64,000 nt of DNA. Origin: Tundrisphaera lichenicola. GTDB lineage: Bacteria > Planctomycetota > Planctomycetia > Isosphaerales > Isosphaeraceae. This document shows, one piece after another, positions 1 to 8,196 of this stretch. Position 1 is the stretch's first letter, and each line of letters opens with the position of its first letter. The translations under genes and the position numbers were made by a program. Location: contig NZ_CP195106.1 of the NCBI RefSeq assembly GCF_051175385.1, positions 4,960,001-5,024,000 of the forward strand, written 5' to 3'. The notes under the pieces were generated by a model, which did no database searches, had not been told where the DNA came from, and was given only the letters and a program-made list of their open reading frames with translations.

Positions 1-738
1 GTCTTCCAGTTGCCGGGGCTTTGGGACGCGCTGGATCAGCTCGATACCGGTAATGCTCAGGGTGAGTACTATCTGACCGATGCCCCGGATCTTCTCCAAT
101 CGATGGGCCGTAAGGTGGTCGCGCTCCCTTGCCTGGAGCCCGACGACATTCTTGGCGTGAACACTCGCCAGCATCTAGCCCAGGCACACGCCCTGCTTCA
201 GTCGAGAATCCAGGAACGACTGATGGAAGAGGGAGTGAGCATCCTCGACCCCAGGAACACCTACATCGACGCTCGAGCGCAAATCGGACGCGACTCGGTA
301 ATTCTGCCCTTCTCCGTGATCACTGGCTCGGTTCGGGTTGGCGTAGGATGCCGGGTTGGCCCATTCGCTCATCTCCGGGACGGTACAATTCTGGATGACG
401 GGGCCGAGGTCGGGGCCTTCGTCGAGGTGAGTCGCTCACACCTGGAGACCGGGGCCAGGGCCCGCCATCTGGCCTATCTTGGAAATGCGAGTATAGGGCC
501 GAGGGTCAATGTCGGAGCTGGTGTAATCACCGCGAATTTTGATGGACAAAAGAAGCATGAAACCGTTATCGGAGAGGACGCTTCCCTGGGGGCCGGTTCG
601 ATCCTGGTCGCCCCGGTCATGGTTGGTGCCAATGCATTGGTCGGTGCCGGGGCGGTTGTCACTCGGTATCATGATGTTGCCGATGGTCAGACGGTCGTAG
701 GTATCCCCGCCCGTCCTCACGAGCATCATCGGGATTGA
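1..738 (+). CDS. glmU: GlmU-like sugar-1-phosphate uridylyl/acetyltransferase, C-terminal part (5' end outside window)
   Basis: The frame is open from base 1, so only about the last 245 codons are present. The opening residues (EYYLTD, then GVNTRQHLAQA) match the end of the GlmU uridylyltransferase domain. They are followed by ILDPRNTYID and a left-handed beta-helix of hexapeptide repeats. In the known family this enzyme acetylates glucosamine-1-phosphate and makes UDP-GlcNAc for peptidoglycan in the cytoplasm. The catalytic His region is recognisable (RHLAYLGNASIG), as are VNVGAGVITANFDG and LVAPVMVGANALVGAG. Two substrate positions look altered: the basic pair normally before the His loop reads S-R, and the usual NYDG is NFDG. 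The protein stops soon after GIPARP, so it lacks the longer C-terminal tail of enterobacterial GlmU. It could therefore be a diverged paralogue. Family assignment is firm, exact substrate less so. Confidence 0.82.
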   Translation, partial: VFQLPGLWDALDQLDTGNAQGEYYLTDAPDLLQSMGRKVVALPCLEPDDILGVNTRQHLAQAHALLQSRIQERLMEEGVSILDPRNTYIDARAQIGRDSVILPFSVITGSVRVGVGCRVGPFAHLRDGTILDDGAEVGAFVEVSRSHLETGARARHLAYLGNASIGPRVNVGAGVITANFDGQKKHETVIGEDASLGAGSILVAPVMVGANALVGAGAVVTRYHDVADGQTVVGIPARPHEHHRD

Positions 739-809
739 GGCCATCTGATCGGTATGGATCTTGCACCTGAGTCGGTCGGATTCCAGCAATCCCCTCAGGA
801 GCCATGATC

Positions 810-1319
810 ATGATCGAGTCCAACACCCATGATCACGCCGTGAAGAAACTCGGCCAGGTGATCCACGACATTCAATTCGCGATGCTCACGACGATCGAGC
901 CGGATGGCTCGCTCCGGAGTCGTCCGATGGCGACTCATCAGGATTTCGGGAAGAACTTTGATGGTGTCCTCTGGTTCTTCACCAAGTTCGATACTCCCAA
1001 GGTTGGTGAAGTCCAGCACGACAAGCACGTCAATTTGAGTTATGCCTCTCCTGAGAAGAATAAGTATGTATCAGTTTCCGGGATGGCGATCCTCGTCCGT
1101 GATCCGAAGAAATCCGAAGAACTCTGGGATCCTCGATATCAGGCTTGGTTTCCCAAAGGACTCGAAGATCCCGATCTGATTCTTCTTCGGGTCGATGTGA
1201 CCAAGGCTGAATTCTGGGATGCTCCGTCCAGTAACGTTGCCTATCCTGTCGACCTGGTGAAAGGCGTTAACACCGGGACAACCCCGGATCCGGGTGAACA
1301 CGAAAAGGTCTCGCTCTGA
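810..1319 (+). CDS. Pyridoxamine 5'-phosphate oxidase-fold flavin-binding protein (general stress protein 26-like)
   Basis: This protein of about 169 residues has the split-barrel flavin-binding fold pattern of the PNPOx-like family. Recognisable parts are the IQFAMLTTIEPDGSLRSRPM strand pair, WFFTKFDTPKVGEV, VNLSYASPEKNKYVSVSG and the late WFPKGLEDPDLILLRVD. Members bind FMN, FAD or F420, and many are general stress proteins. The substrate cannot be read from sequence. There are two possible ATG codons. AGGAG at 797-801 lies 8 nt before the ATG at 810 but only 2 nt before the one at 804, so the second is preferred. The gene stands alone between the GlmU-like gene and the aminopeptidase, with gaps on both sides, so no operon role is implied. 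Confidence 0.85.
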   Translation: MIESNTHDHAVKKLGQVIHDIQFAMLTTIEPDGSLRSRPMATHQDFGKNFDGVLWFFTKFDTPKVGEVQHDKHVNLSYASPEKNKYVSVSGMAILVRDPKKSEELWDPRYQAWFPKGLEDPDLILLRVDVTKAEFWDAPSSNVAYPVDLVKGVNTGTTPDPGEHEKVSL

Positions 1320-1683
1320 TCGATCGTTCACTCCGATGCATCGATCAAGCATCATTATAGTCCCGGGGTTTGGACTGATCCTGTTGAGCGTGTGCTTAGA
1401 CTTTTTGGGATTGGGCACGATTTGCCCCCTGAATGCCATGCTCTCTCGGAGTGTGAGTCTGGGTTGATCTGGCCCACTTTTCATGGCCTCGCTCAACGAG
1501 AGCCCGGCCATTTGCAACTAGCTTCGATCCCGCAAGCATTAAGTGGCATAATCGCTGGGGAGTCCGTGAACAAGATCGTTTGCAACCACCGCCAAATTTG
1601 AGATACGATGCGACGGAAATGACGATGACCCAGATGCAGGTTTGCCGCCCGCTCGGCAACTTGTGCTTTAGCAGGAATCGATG
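1320..1683. other. Intergenic region upstream of the aminopeptidase gene
   Basis: No convincing gene is seen. Short open frames on both strands lack ribosome-binding sites and family-like sequence. The only likely content is the pepA promoter and leader, with a candidate at 1580-1609. Confidence 0.6.
1580..1609 (+). promoter_or_regulatory. Candidate sigma-70-type promoter for pepA
   Basis: TTGCAA at 1580-1585 and TACGAT at 1604-1609 are separated by 18 nt, and each matches four of six consensus positions. This would give a leader of about 65-70 nt before the aminopeptidase start. Planctomycete promoters are poorly known, so this is only a weak prediction. Confidence 0.3.
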
Positions 1684-3153
1684 ATGAAAGTCCAGGTCAC
1701 CCGGGATCCGCTCCAAATGGTATCCGCCGACGTCCTGGCGATCGGACTTTTCGATGGCGACGATGCCTGGCCGGTTGCACTCACTGGGACTTCCCTGGCG
1801 GAGTTACTAGGTCGATTGATCGAGAGCAAGGATCTTTCACGATCCGTTGGCGACCTCTCCATGCTTCTCGGGTTTTCCGACAATAATTTCGGAACCCGTT
1901 CGATCATCACATATGGTCTCGGGGCTCAGGACAAATATGACGGCGGGGCGGCCTTTGCTGCTGGGGTCGCCCTCGGCAAGAAGTTGGCCAGCCGTCCTAG
2001 GGATCATGTCGCGGTTTCCATCCCCGATAGCGGCGATCCCTCCGCTCTGGTCGAAGGTCTGATTGTCGGAACGAGAGCGGCGGATCTTAGAAAGACGGAG
2101 ACCTCGCGTCATCCCTTCGGTGCCCTGACAATTGTCGGATCGTCCGTTACTCCCAAGGAACTCGACTCTGCGGTTTCTCGTGGCGTGGTCGTAGGAAATG
2201 CGGTCAATCTTGCTCGAGATCTGGTCAATACCCCTCCCGCGGAAAAAAGCCCCTTAACGCTCGCCGAACGAGCACGCGAAGTTGGCAAATCCGTTGGGCT
2301 TGGGGTCACGGTCTGGGATGCGGCTCGGATCAAAGCCGAGCGTTTCGGCGGACTACTCGGTGTGGCCTCCGGTTCTGATGAGCCCCCGACTTTTGTAATC
2401 CTGGAATACCGCAAAGGGGGAGAGTTACCAACTGTGGCGCTGGTCGGCAAGGGCGTCACATTCGACTCGGGTGGTCTCTCGCTCAAGCCAAGCGCTTCCA
2501 TGGAGGACATGAAGAGCGACATGACTGGAGCGGCGGTCGTGCTGTCCACCATGTCGGCGATCGCCCAACTCGGTCTCGAGGTCAACGTGGTGGGATATCT
2601 GGCCCTGACCGAGAATATGATCAATGGTCGGGCAATGCGACTCGGCGATGTGCTGAGCATGCGCAACGGAAGGACCGTGGAGGTCCTGAACACCGACGCG
2701 GAAGGGCGTCTGATCCTCGCCGACGCCTTGAGTTACGCCGCCGAGCAAAAGCCATCGATCATTCTCGACCTGGCCACACTGACCGGTGCCTGCATGGTGG
2801 CTTTGGGAACGAAGGTGGCGGGACTTTTTTCCAACGACGACTCGTTCACCGACACATTGATCCGAGCTTCGCAAGCCTCTGGTGAACGCGTCTGGAGGAT
2901 GCCCCTCGATGACGATTATCGTGAGATGCTCAAGAGCAATGTGGCGGATCTGAAAAACGTGGGAGGTAAGTGGGCCGGGGCCATTACAGCCGCGAAGTTC
3001 TTGCAAGAATTCGTAGACAACCGACCCTGGATCCATCTCGATATCGCCGGACCGAGTTGGATCGACTCGGAGAATGCGAACCGTGATGCCGGCGGAACCG
3101 GTTGTTTCGTCCGAACTCTAGTTCGCTGGATCGAGGAAGCACATCGATCTTAA
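1684..3153 (+). CDS. pepA: Leucyl aminopeptidase, M17 family
   Basis: This is a cytoplasmic two-metal exopeptidase that removes N-terminal residues, especially leucine, from peptides during protein turnover. The length of about 489 residues is normal for the family. The N-terminal domain is variable. The catalytic domain carries VGKGVTFDSGGLSLKP with the metal-binding Lys and Asp, then MKSDMTGAAVV, and the M17 signature NTDAEGRLILADAL near residue 340. All key residues appear intact. Two adjacent ATG codons are possible at 1681 and 1684. AGGA at 1673-1676 is 4 nt from the first and 7 nt from the second, so 1684 is preferred. It is followed by about 100 bp and then a convergent gene, so it is probably transcribed alone. 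Confidence 0.96.
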   Translation: MKVQVTRDPLQMVSADVLAIGLFDGDDAWPVALTGTSLAELLGRLIESKDLSRSVGDLSMLLGFSDNNFGTRSIITYGLGAQDKYDGGAAFAAGVALGKKLASRPRDHVAVSIPDSGDPSALVEGLIVGTRAADLRKTETSRHPFGALTIVGSSVTPKELDSAVSRGVVVGNAVNLARDLVNTPPAEKSPLTLAERAREVGKSVGLGVTVWDAARIKAERFGGLLGVASGSDEPPTFVILEYRKGGELPTVALVGKGVTFDSGGLSLKPSASMEDMKSDMTGAAVVLSTMSAIAQLGLEVNVVGYLALTENMINGRAMRLGDVLSMRNGRTVEVLNTDAEGRLILADALSYAAEQKPSIILDLATLTGACMVALGTKVAGLFSNDDSFTDTLIRASQASGERVWRMPLDDDYREMLKSNVADLKNVGGKWAGAITAAKFLQEFVDNRPWIHLDIAGPSWIDSENANRDAGGTGCFVRTLVRWIEEAHRS

Positions 3154-3254
3154 GTCGGACGGGAAACAATCGTAACCAACCGGCCGGAGGAGTTATCCCC
3201 GGTCTGTTGATATTGTTATGTACGAGAAGACGGGTTGTGGGAGGGAAGGTGGAT

Positions 3255-3710
3255 TCAACTGGCCTGAGAGAGTCGCGTTTCGAGAAGACATTCAATACGA
3301 CGACTGTTGATATCGAGTGACTCCAGGATCTCGAGAACCTCGCGCATGTTAAGGCTTGAGTCGATGGCCCAGTTCAAGATGTCCAGATTTTCTTGACCTG
3401 CTTTCAGCCTTCCCAGGATTTCACCAATGAGGGATGAGTCTTGGAAGGCTCGCTGGAGCAGCCCGAAATCGTCGTGATCAAGTTCGATCCAGAAGGTTCG
3501 ACCTTCCAGATGTTCGAGCCACTTCTCCCGGAGAAAGCCGTTCCAGTGCTGGCGGACCCAGCATCGGATCGCCCATTCTCCGAGATCTCTCCCCGCTTTC
3601 TCACTCTCAATCCACTTGTGCCGCTGGGCCTCTACGGCTCCTCGGTCGTGGACGCTCAGTCGAATGCTGGACTTGGACAGATCCGATAAGGACGTACAAC
3701 ACGAACCCAT
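3255..3710 (-). CDS. Conserved-looking hypothetical protein, Trp-rich, 151 aa
   Basis: I do not recognise a family. The protein is soluble-looking, with no signal peptide or membrane segment. Its centre (residues about 20-75) is rich in Trp, Arg, His and Glu, with stretches such as HKWIESEKAGRDLG, WAIRCWVRQHWNGF and RTFWIELDHDDFGLL. This patterned composition is unlike a random open frame. A good ribosome-binding site, GGAGG, lies about 5 nt before the ATG. The C-terminal third is predicted helical. It stands downstream of the beta-propeller gene on the same strand across a 242-bp gap and converges with pepA. I judge it real because of the ribosome-binding site and the folded-looking composition. 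Function unknown. Confidence 0.65.
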   Translation of the reverse strand: MGSCCTSLSDLSKSSIRLSVHDRGAVEAQRHKWIESEKAGRDLGEWAIRCWVRQHWNGFLREKWLEHLEGRTFWIELDHDDFGLLQRAFQDSSLIGEILGRLKAGQENLDILNWAIDSSLNMREVLEILESLDINSRRIECLLETRLSQAS

Positions 3711-3952
3711 CGCATCCTCCGGGACGGTAGGAGTCCTAGTCGGCGATCAACGCATCAGCTTCAATCCCGATTGAGGGGATCGAGTCTGCGTTCAGAGGTA
3801 TCATGAATTCAGGAAGAAGCTAATAGAAAGCGCGGGGTTTAGAGCGAGCAGACAAAGATATTCTACGGAAACCTGAACCAGATTTGTATCAAATTCGCTA
3901 ATTTGCTTCAAGCGGAAGTGAACCTCTACTCACTTTCGCGTTCCAATTTAGT

Positions 3953-5920
3953 TCAGCCTGATTCTTTCATGGGGAACCAGGCGAGCGATTTACCGATCAG
4001 AACGCCCACTCCTGATCGGCTCGCCGCTAATGGTCCGATCGGTCCTTCAGCCACCGCTCTCCAGGACACTCTGCCGCCAAGGTCGGTGCAAATGAGATGG
4101 ACTCCCTGGCGGATAACTCGTAGGGGCTGACCATCGAATGTCGGGCAAAAGGCGTCGGGTACTCCTTCCGCCCGGCCCTGGATCACAACATGTCCCGACT
4201 GGTCGAACGCCAAACTTCGGCCATCCGGAGCAACAACAACAGCGAGTTTGTCGACCCCGATCAACTGCCAGGCCTCCCAGGGTACAGGCGACTCCCAGGC
4301 TACTCTTCCAGATCGTTCGTGGCCTCGCAGGACCTGGGCCCGACGGCTCAGGGTCAACCAGGCGATCGGAGAGCCGGGCGAAGCAGGGAGCAGTAACGAG
4401 GGGTCGGATGCCTCTCCTGTTGATCCGCCGATCGCGGTGCCGGTCGGATCGAAGATGCGTAGTCGGCCATCTTCCGTCGTCACGGCGGTAAAACCCTCCG
4501 GATCGATTGCCAGATCTTCGACGGGCGAAGCAAGCTCAGCTTGCCAGATCCACCTACCCGAAGTCGTCGATCGTCCGATCCGGTCGCGTTCCTGGACCAA
4601 GGCGAGCCCGTAAGTATCCGGCAAGATGGAAAGATGGGTTAGTTCGACCAGACTAAGGTCGATCCTCTGGGCGGTATTCTGTCTGAGGTCGCAAAGCATG
4701 ATCCGACGGTCGGTAGCAGCGGCGATCCAACCGGGTGCCGTTCGGAGGATTCTTCCAACTCCATCGATCTCGGGAGCCTGTCCGACCCTCTTACCTCGAT
4801 CTGAAAAAAGTTCGAGACGGTTATTTTGACTGATAACCCCGATTCTTAATGGGTCATCAACGATGGCGATTACGGCGTATTCGGCTTGATCCTCGGTCTG
4901 GACTACCTCGATCGTCCATTCGGGAACTCGGACTGAGGCGGAACCGATGCGGGATTTCGAGCCGGGAGTACGATCGACAACGGCAGTTCGAGAAGGAGAC
5001 GGTCGGCCTCTCGGTTGTAGATCGAGCCGAACGATCTCTCCGGTAGCCTGCCCGTAGACCACGTGACGACCCAGAGGATCGATCTCAAGTGCGATGGCCG
5101 GGCGGTTGAGCGTGGATCGCCACTTGACGTTCCCCGCCGCGTTCAGGATGGCGAGTTCCCCCTCGAGCGTCAAAACGGCGATTGTCCGACCTGCGAAATC
5201 GGGGACGGCATGACCGGCCGATCCGCCGAGGTGGTAAGCTCCTTCTCCCCGACCATCGAGGTCGAACCGCTGGACTCCGTGGGTAAAGCAAGCGACCAGG
5301 ATCATCGAACCGTCGCCGGTCAGGGCCATGCGTCCTACCGAGGACATCAAAGCTTCGTCCCAGACGAGGATGCCATCGATTGCCGAGGCCCGCCCCCTTG
5401 GCGCGAGTTCGAATCCCGCAACAGAACCAAAGGAGCCGGTGCCGACCAGGTACGGTCGATCGGGTACGAACAGCATGGACGAGAGAGGTTGACGTGTCTC
5501 GAACTTGCCGGCTAGCTTTGCATATCGCGAGTAAAATTGGACGACATTCATTTTGGACGATAGCGCCACATATCGGCCGTGGGGGTCTACGGCGATGGCC
5601 AGCGGGTCGGGAATCGTCGATCGTTCATGGATTAATTCAAAGTCTCCATCGAGCAGCCAGAGCCTTGATCCCTCCCCGAGCAAGGCCACCAGAGTGCCGT
5701 CATCGCTCGCCGCGGCGCCCATGATCCGGCCGGGCGCCCGAGCCACCGATTGGAATTCTCCCCAAGGATCGATCCGGTACAGTTGATCGGCTTCATCCCA
5801 CGCGAAGACGGCGCCTGTTTCGCGAGCGAGCGTAATTCCTCGCAAAGGTGCGTCCGTGACGACCGTCCAAGCTGGCGCAGGGTCGATCCTCGATGTAGCC
5901 CTGGGAATCGAGTTGGACAT
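3953..5920 (-). CDS. WD40/PQQ-like beta-propeller repeat protein
   Basis: This 655-residue protein is built of short repeated beta-strand units with the recurring pattern of a small/hydrophobic strand, D-x-x-G turn, and a second strand. Examples are IAVDPHGRYVAL, MALTGDGSMILVA, LEIDPLGRHVVYG, LAIDPEGFTAVTTEDGRLR and VVVAPDGRSLAF. It is probably one or two seven-bladed propellers. There is no signal peptide or membrane helix, so it is expected to be cytoplasmic. Propellers of this type usually serve as protein-binding scaffolds, and nothing points to an enzymatic role. It lies 140 bp downstream of an S41 protease gene on the same strand and could share its transcript. The ligand or partner cannot be inferred. 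Confidence 0.75.
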   Translation of the reverse strand: MSNSIPRATSRIDPAPAWTVVTDAPLRGITLARETGAVFAWDEADQLYRIDPWGEFQSVARAPGRIMGAAASDDGTLVALLGEGSRLWLLDGDFELIHERSTIPDPLAIAVDPHGRYVALSSKMNVVQFYSRYAKLAGKFETRQPLSSMLFVPDRPYLVGTGSFGSVAGFELAPRGRASAIDGILVWDEALMSSVGRMALTGDGSMILVACFTHGVQRFDLDGRGEGAYHLGGSAGHAVPDFAGRTIAVLTLEGELAILNAAGNVKWRSTLNRPAIALEIDPLGRHVVYGQATGEIVRLDLQPRGRPSPSRTAVVDRTPGSKSRIGSASVRVPEWTIEVVQTEDQAEYAVIAIVDDPLRIGVISQNNRLELFSDRGKRVGQAPEIDGVGRILRTAPGWIAAATDRRIMLCDLRQNTAQRIDLSLVELTHLSILPDTYGLALVQERDRIGRSTTSGRWIWQAELASPVEDLAIDPEGFTAVTTEDGRLRIFDPTGTAIGGSTGEASDPSLLLPASPGSPIAWLTLSRRAQVLRGHERSGRVAWESPVPWEAWQLIGVDKLAVVVAPDGRSLAFDQSGHVVIQGRAEGVPDAFCPTFDGQPLRVIRQGVHLICTDLGGRVSWRAVAEGPIGPLAASRSGVGVLIGKSLAWFPMKESG

Positions 5921-6058
5921 TCAGGGAACCCTTGATGTGGGCAGGGCAAAATCTAATCGTTTCCTATGACGAACTGAGGGAAGAGTTCTCACTCTTCCCT
6001 TCCGCCTCAAGAAAGACGAGGCCCGGTTCTACCTTTGTCCCCGGGGCGCGGCGATATT

Positions 6059-7738
6059 TTAGCGATTCGCAGTGAGCTGACGTTGGGCCCGTTGGAGGGC
6101 CATCCTGAGGACCGGGTCGGTTTCCAGATTCCCAAAATCCTGCGGCTCCAATTCACTCGACTGATCGGAGGTAGGCTTGGCTCGTGTGGTGACCTGAACA
6201 TCAGGAGTCACTCCCTGCTCGCTGTACGGGCGATTCCTGGGAGAGTAGAACTTGGCGGTCGTCAACTTCAGGCCAGCCGGGGCAGACCGAAGCTCGAAGA
6301 TGCTTTGGACCGAACCTTTTCCATAACTGCGATCTCCGATAACAACGGCACGCCCCAGTTCCTGGAGGGCCCCAGCTAGAATCTCGCTGGCGCTGGCACT
6401 GTCGCGATCGATCAGGATGGCCACCGGCATGGTATAGGGCTTGTCGGGTTTCGCCCGATAAACCTGGGTCTGCCCGGGGGCTCGGCCTCGGGTGGATACG
6501 ATAATTCCCTGATCGACGAATCGATCGGCGATGTCTACGGCGACGTTGAGCAACCCGCCGGGATTCCCTCGAAGGTCGAGGACCAGATATCGCATACCTT
6601 CTCGCCTGAGCCGGCCGATCGCCCGATCGAGTTCCTCGGTGGAAGTCTTCTGGAAGCCGGTGAGCTGGATATATCCAACGCCCGATATCGGCTCGACAAT
6701 CCTGGCCTTCTCCACGCTCTCGACATCGACATGACGGCGGATTAGCTTCAGGTTCCTCGTTGAATCATCGGACAGCAATACGGATATATCAATGATCGTC
6801 CCTTCTGTTCCCTGCAGGCGACCGGCTGCCTCATCCAGCCCGAGTCCCTTGACGGATTGCCCCCCCACGGCCACGATTCGGTCGCCCGCCTTCAGCCCGG
6901 CCTCGGATGCCGGACCGCCCCGAAGGACTCCCACAAGTTTCAGCCCCTGGTCGTCGAGCTTCAATTCGACGCCCAGGCCTACGAAATTCCCATCGATCAT
7001 CGCGAACATGTCGTCGAGTTTGTTGGGTGTCAGGTACGAGGTGTAATCGTCCAGGACGTCGCACGACCCGAACACGAACTCCAGGACGATCGCCGCCGTC
7101 GGGATCGATAAGGCCTGACGTGCTAGTTCGCACGCCGCCAGAACCTGGTCTCGGGCCGAATCTCGATCAGGCACGCTCAATCGATCGCGACGACCGCGAA
7201 GTTGCTCGCGGAGCCAAGTTATCCTTTCGGGAGAAGCTCCCGGCGCATTCAGGGCCAAGAAGGAAAATCGGGGATCGCGAAGCGCGACTTCCAGATTGTC
7301 GTATCCCCGGCGGATCAGGGGCTCTAATGGGACGGGGTCCACATAATGCGACTCGATTCTCTCGATCAGTTCATCGAACAGGTCGAACGATTTTTCGTGG
7401 TCGAGACGGAGCAGGACGTTTCGAAAGCTAGCGTCCTGATAGCGGCGAGCCAGCCGCGAGTGCATCTCGGCGAGTCGATATCGCTGGGTGAATTCGGGCC
7501 GACTCGGCCATCGAATCTTCGCCTCTCGATAGACCTGAGCCGCCGCCGACCATTTGTGCTCTCGTTCGAGGTCGAGACCCCGAGCATACACGGTGGAGGC
7601 GTCTTCGGGTGAGGCGGGCTCTTCGACCGAAGGGGCGACATCCCGGAGGGGGCTGGCTTGGCCAGTGGATGGGGAGTAGCATCCGAACCACATCGCCAGC
7701 GTCAGCCAGCCCGTGAGTGGAATGGCCTGGAGTTTCAT
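6059..7738 (-). CDS. S41 family C-terminal processing peptidase with PDZ domain, exported
   Basis: A serine protease of the CtpA/Prc type that degrades or trims exported proteins using a Ser-Lys dyad. The PDZ domain lies at about residues 250-325 (GLGVELKLDDQGLKLVGV, then GPASEAGLKAGDRIVAVGGQ). The nucleophile region DSASASEILAGAL is near 447, and the Lys motif YGKGSVQS near 472. The start was moved to the ATG at 7738 because the sequence from there, MKLQAIPLTGWLTLAMWFGC, is a signal peptide. It may end in an atypical lipobox (WFGC), so the protein may be lipid-anchored. A GGAGG sequence lies about 10 nt upstream. The region between the signal and the PDZ contains TPR-like helices, an extension beyond the usual CtpA core. 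It is one of two S41 proteases in the window. Confidence 0.9.
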   Translation of the reverse strand: MKLQAIPLTGWLTLAMWFGCYSPSTGQASPLRDVAPSVEEPASPEDASTVYARGLDLEREHKWSAAAQVYREAKIRWPSRPEFTQRYRLAEMHSRLARRYQDASFRNVLLRLDHEKSFDLFDELIERIESHYVDPVPLEPLIRRGYDNLEVALRDPRFSFLALNAPGASPERITWLREQLRGRRDRLSVPDRDSARDQVLAACELARQALSIPTAAIVLEFVFGSCDVLDDYTSYLTPNKLDDMFAMIDGNFVGLGVELKLDDQGLKLVGVLRGGPASEAGLKAGDRIVAVGGQSVKGLGLDEAAGRLQGTEGTIIDISVLLSDDSTRNLKLIRRHVDVESVEKARIVEPISGVGYIQLTGFQKTSTEELDRAIGRLRREGMRYLVLDLRGNPGGLLNVAVDIADRFVDQGIIVSTRGRAPGQTQVYRAKPDKPYTMPVAILIDRDSASASEILAGALQELGRAVVIGDRSYGKGSVQSIFELRSAPAGLKLTTAKFYSPRNRPYSEQGVTPDVQVTTRAKPTSDQSSELEPQDFGNLETDPVLRMALQRAQRQLTANR

Positions 7739-8196
7739 TTCGGACGATCCTCCCATTGAGGAACGTCGGCGGGCGTGGTCAGCTACGAAGTGGCGAGTGA
7801 GTCTCGGAGAGTTCGAGGGTTCCAAATGAACCGACACTACTCCGATCAAGCCAGGGCGACCACGACTGATCCGCGAACGCTCCGAAGTTGCTATTTCGAA
7901 AAGTTGCTCGATCCATTGAGAGGGGGGCTCGCCGGTGGATCGCTCCAACTCGGGAAAGTCGGGAGCGAGCCGCTCGATTCGCCTAGGGCCTGGCCTCCAG
8001 CCAGACCCCTCGCAATCAATATATCACAGCCCGGCAACCTCGATCGACTTCGATGGCACGAGTTTGGGGACTATCACGCCGTTCGTAAAATTTACAGGAG
8101 TGTCGCCGGGTCACAAATCGAATTCGGGCCGGGACGGACGTTCGTCCGACCGGCCCAAATCGTGATTTTTACAAAATCTTGGCGACCGCCTATTTT
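7739..8196. other. Intergenic region between CRTAC1 gene and S41 protease gene
   Basis: No coding sequence is supported in this 458-bp stretch. It contains the hairpin at 8126-8156, about 40 bp beyond the stop of the minus-strand CRTAC1 gene. The part nearer 7739 presumably holds the protease promoter. I could not identify a clear consensus there. Confidence 0.6.
8126..8156 (-). terminator. Interrupted GC-rich hairpin after the CRTAC1 gene
   Basis: Seven outer base pairs (GGGCCGG with CCGGCCC) and five inner pairs (CGGAC with GTCCG) surround a GTTC loop, with a small internal bulge. It lies about 40 bp downstream of the CRTAC1 stop codon. No clear U-tract follows on the minus strand, so it may work with Rho or act as an mRNA end stabiliser. 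Confidence 0.5.

Noticed and set aside
3890..3935. Small palindromes (CAAATT/AATTTG and GAAGTGA/TCACTTTC) downstream of the propeller gene
   Set aside because: Short and A/T-rich, with no clear terminator or operator features. They may be chance in a low-GC spacer.
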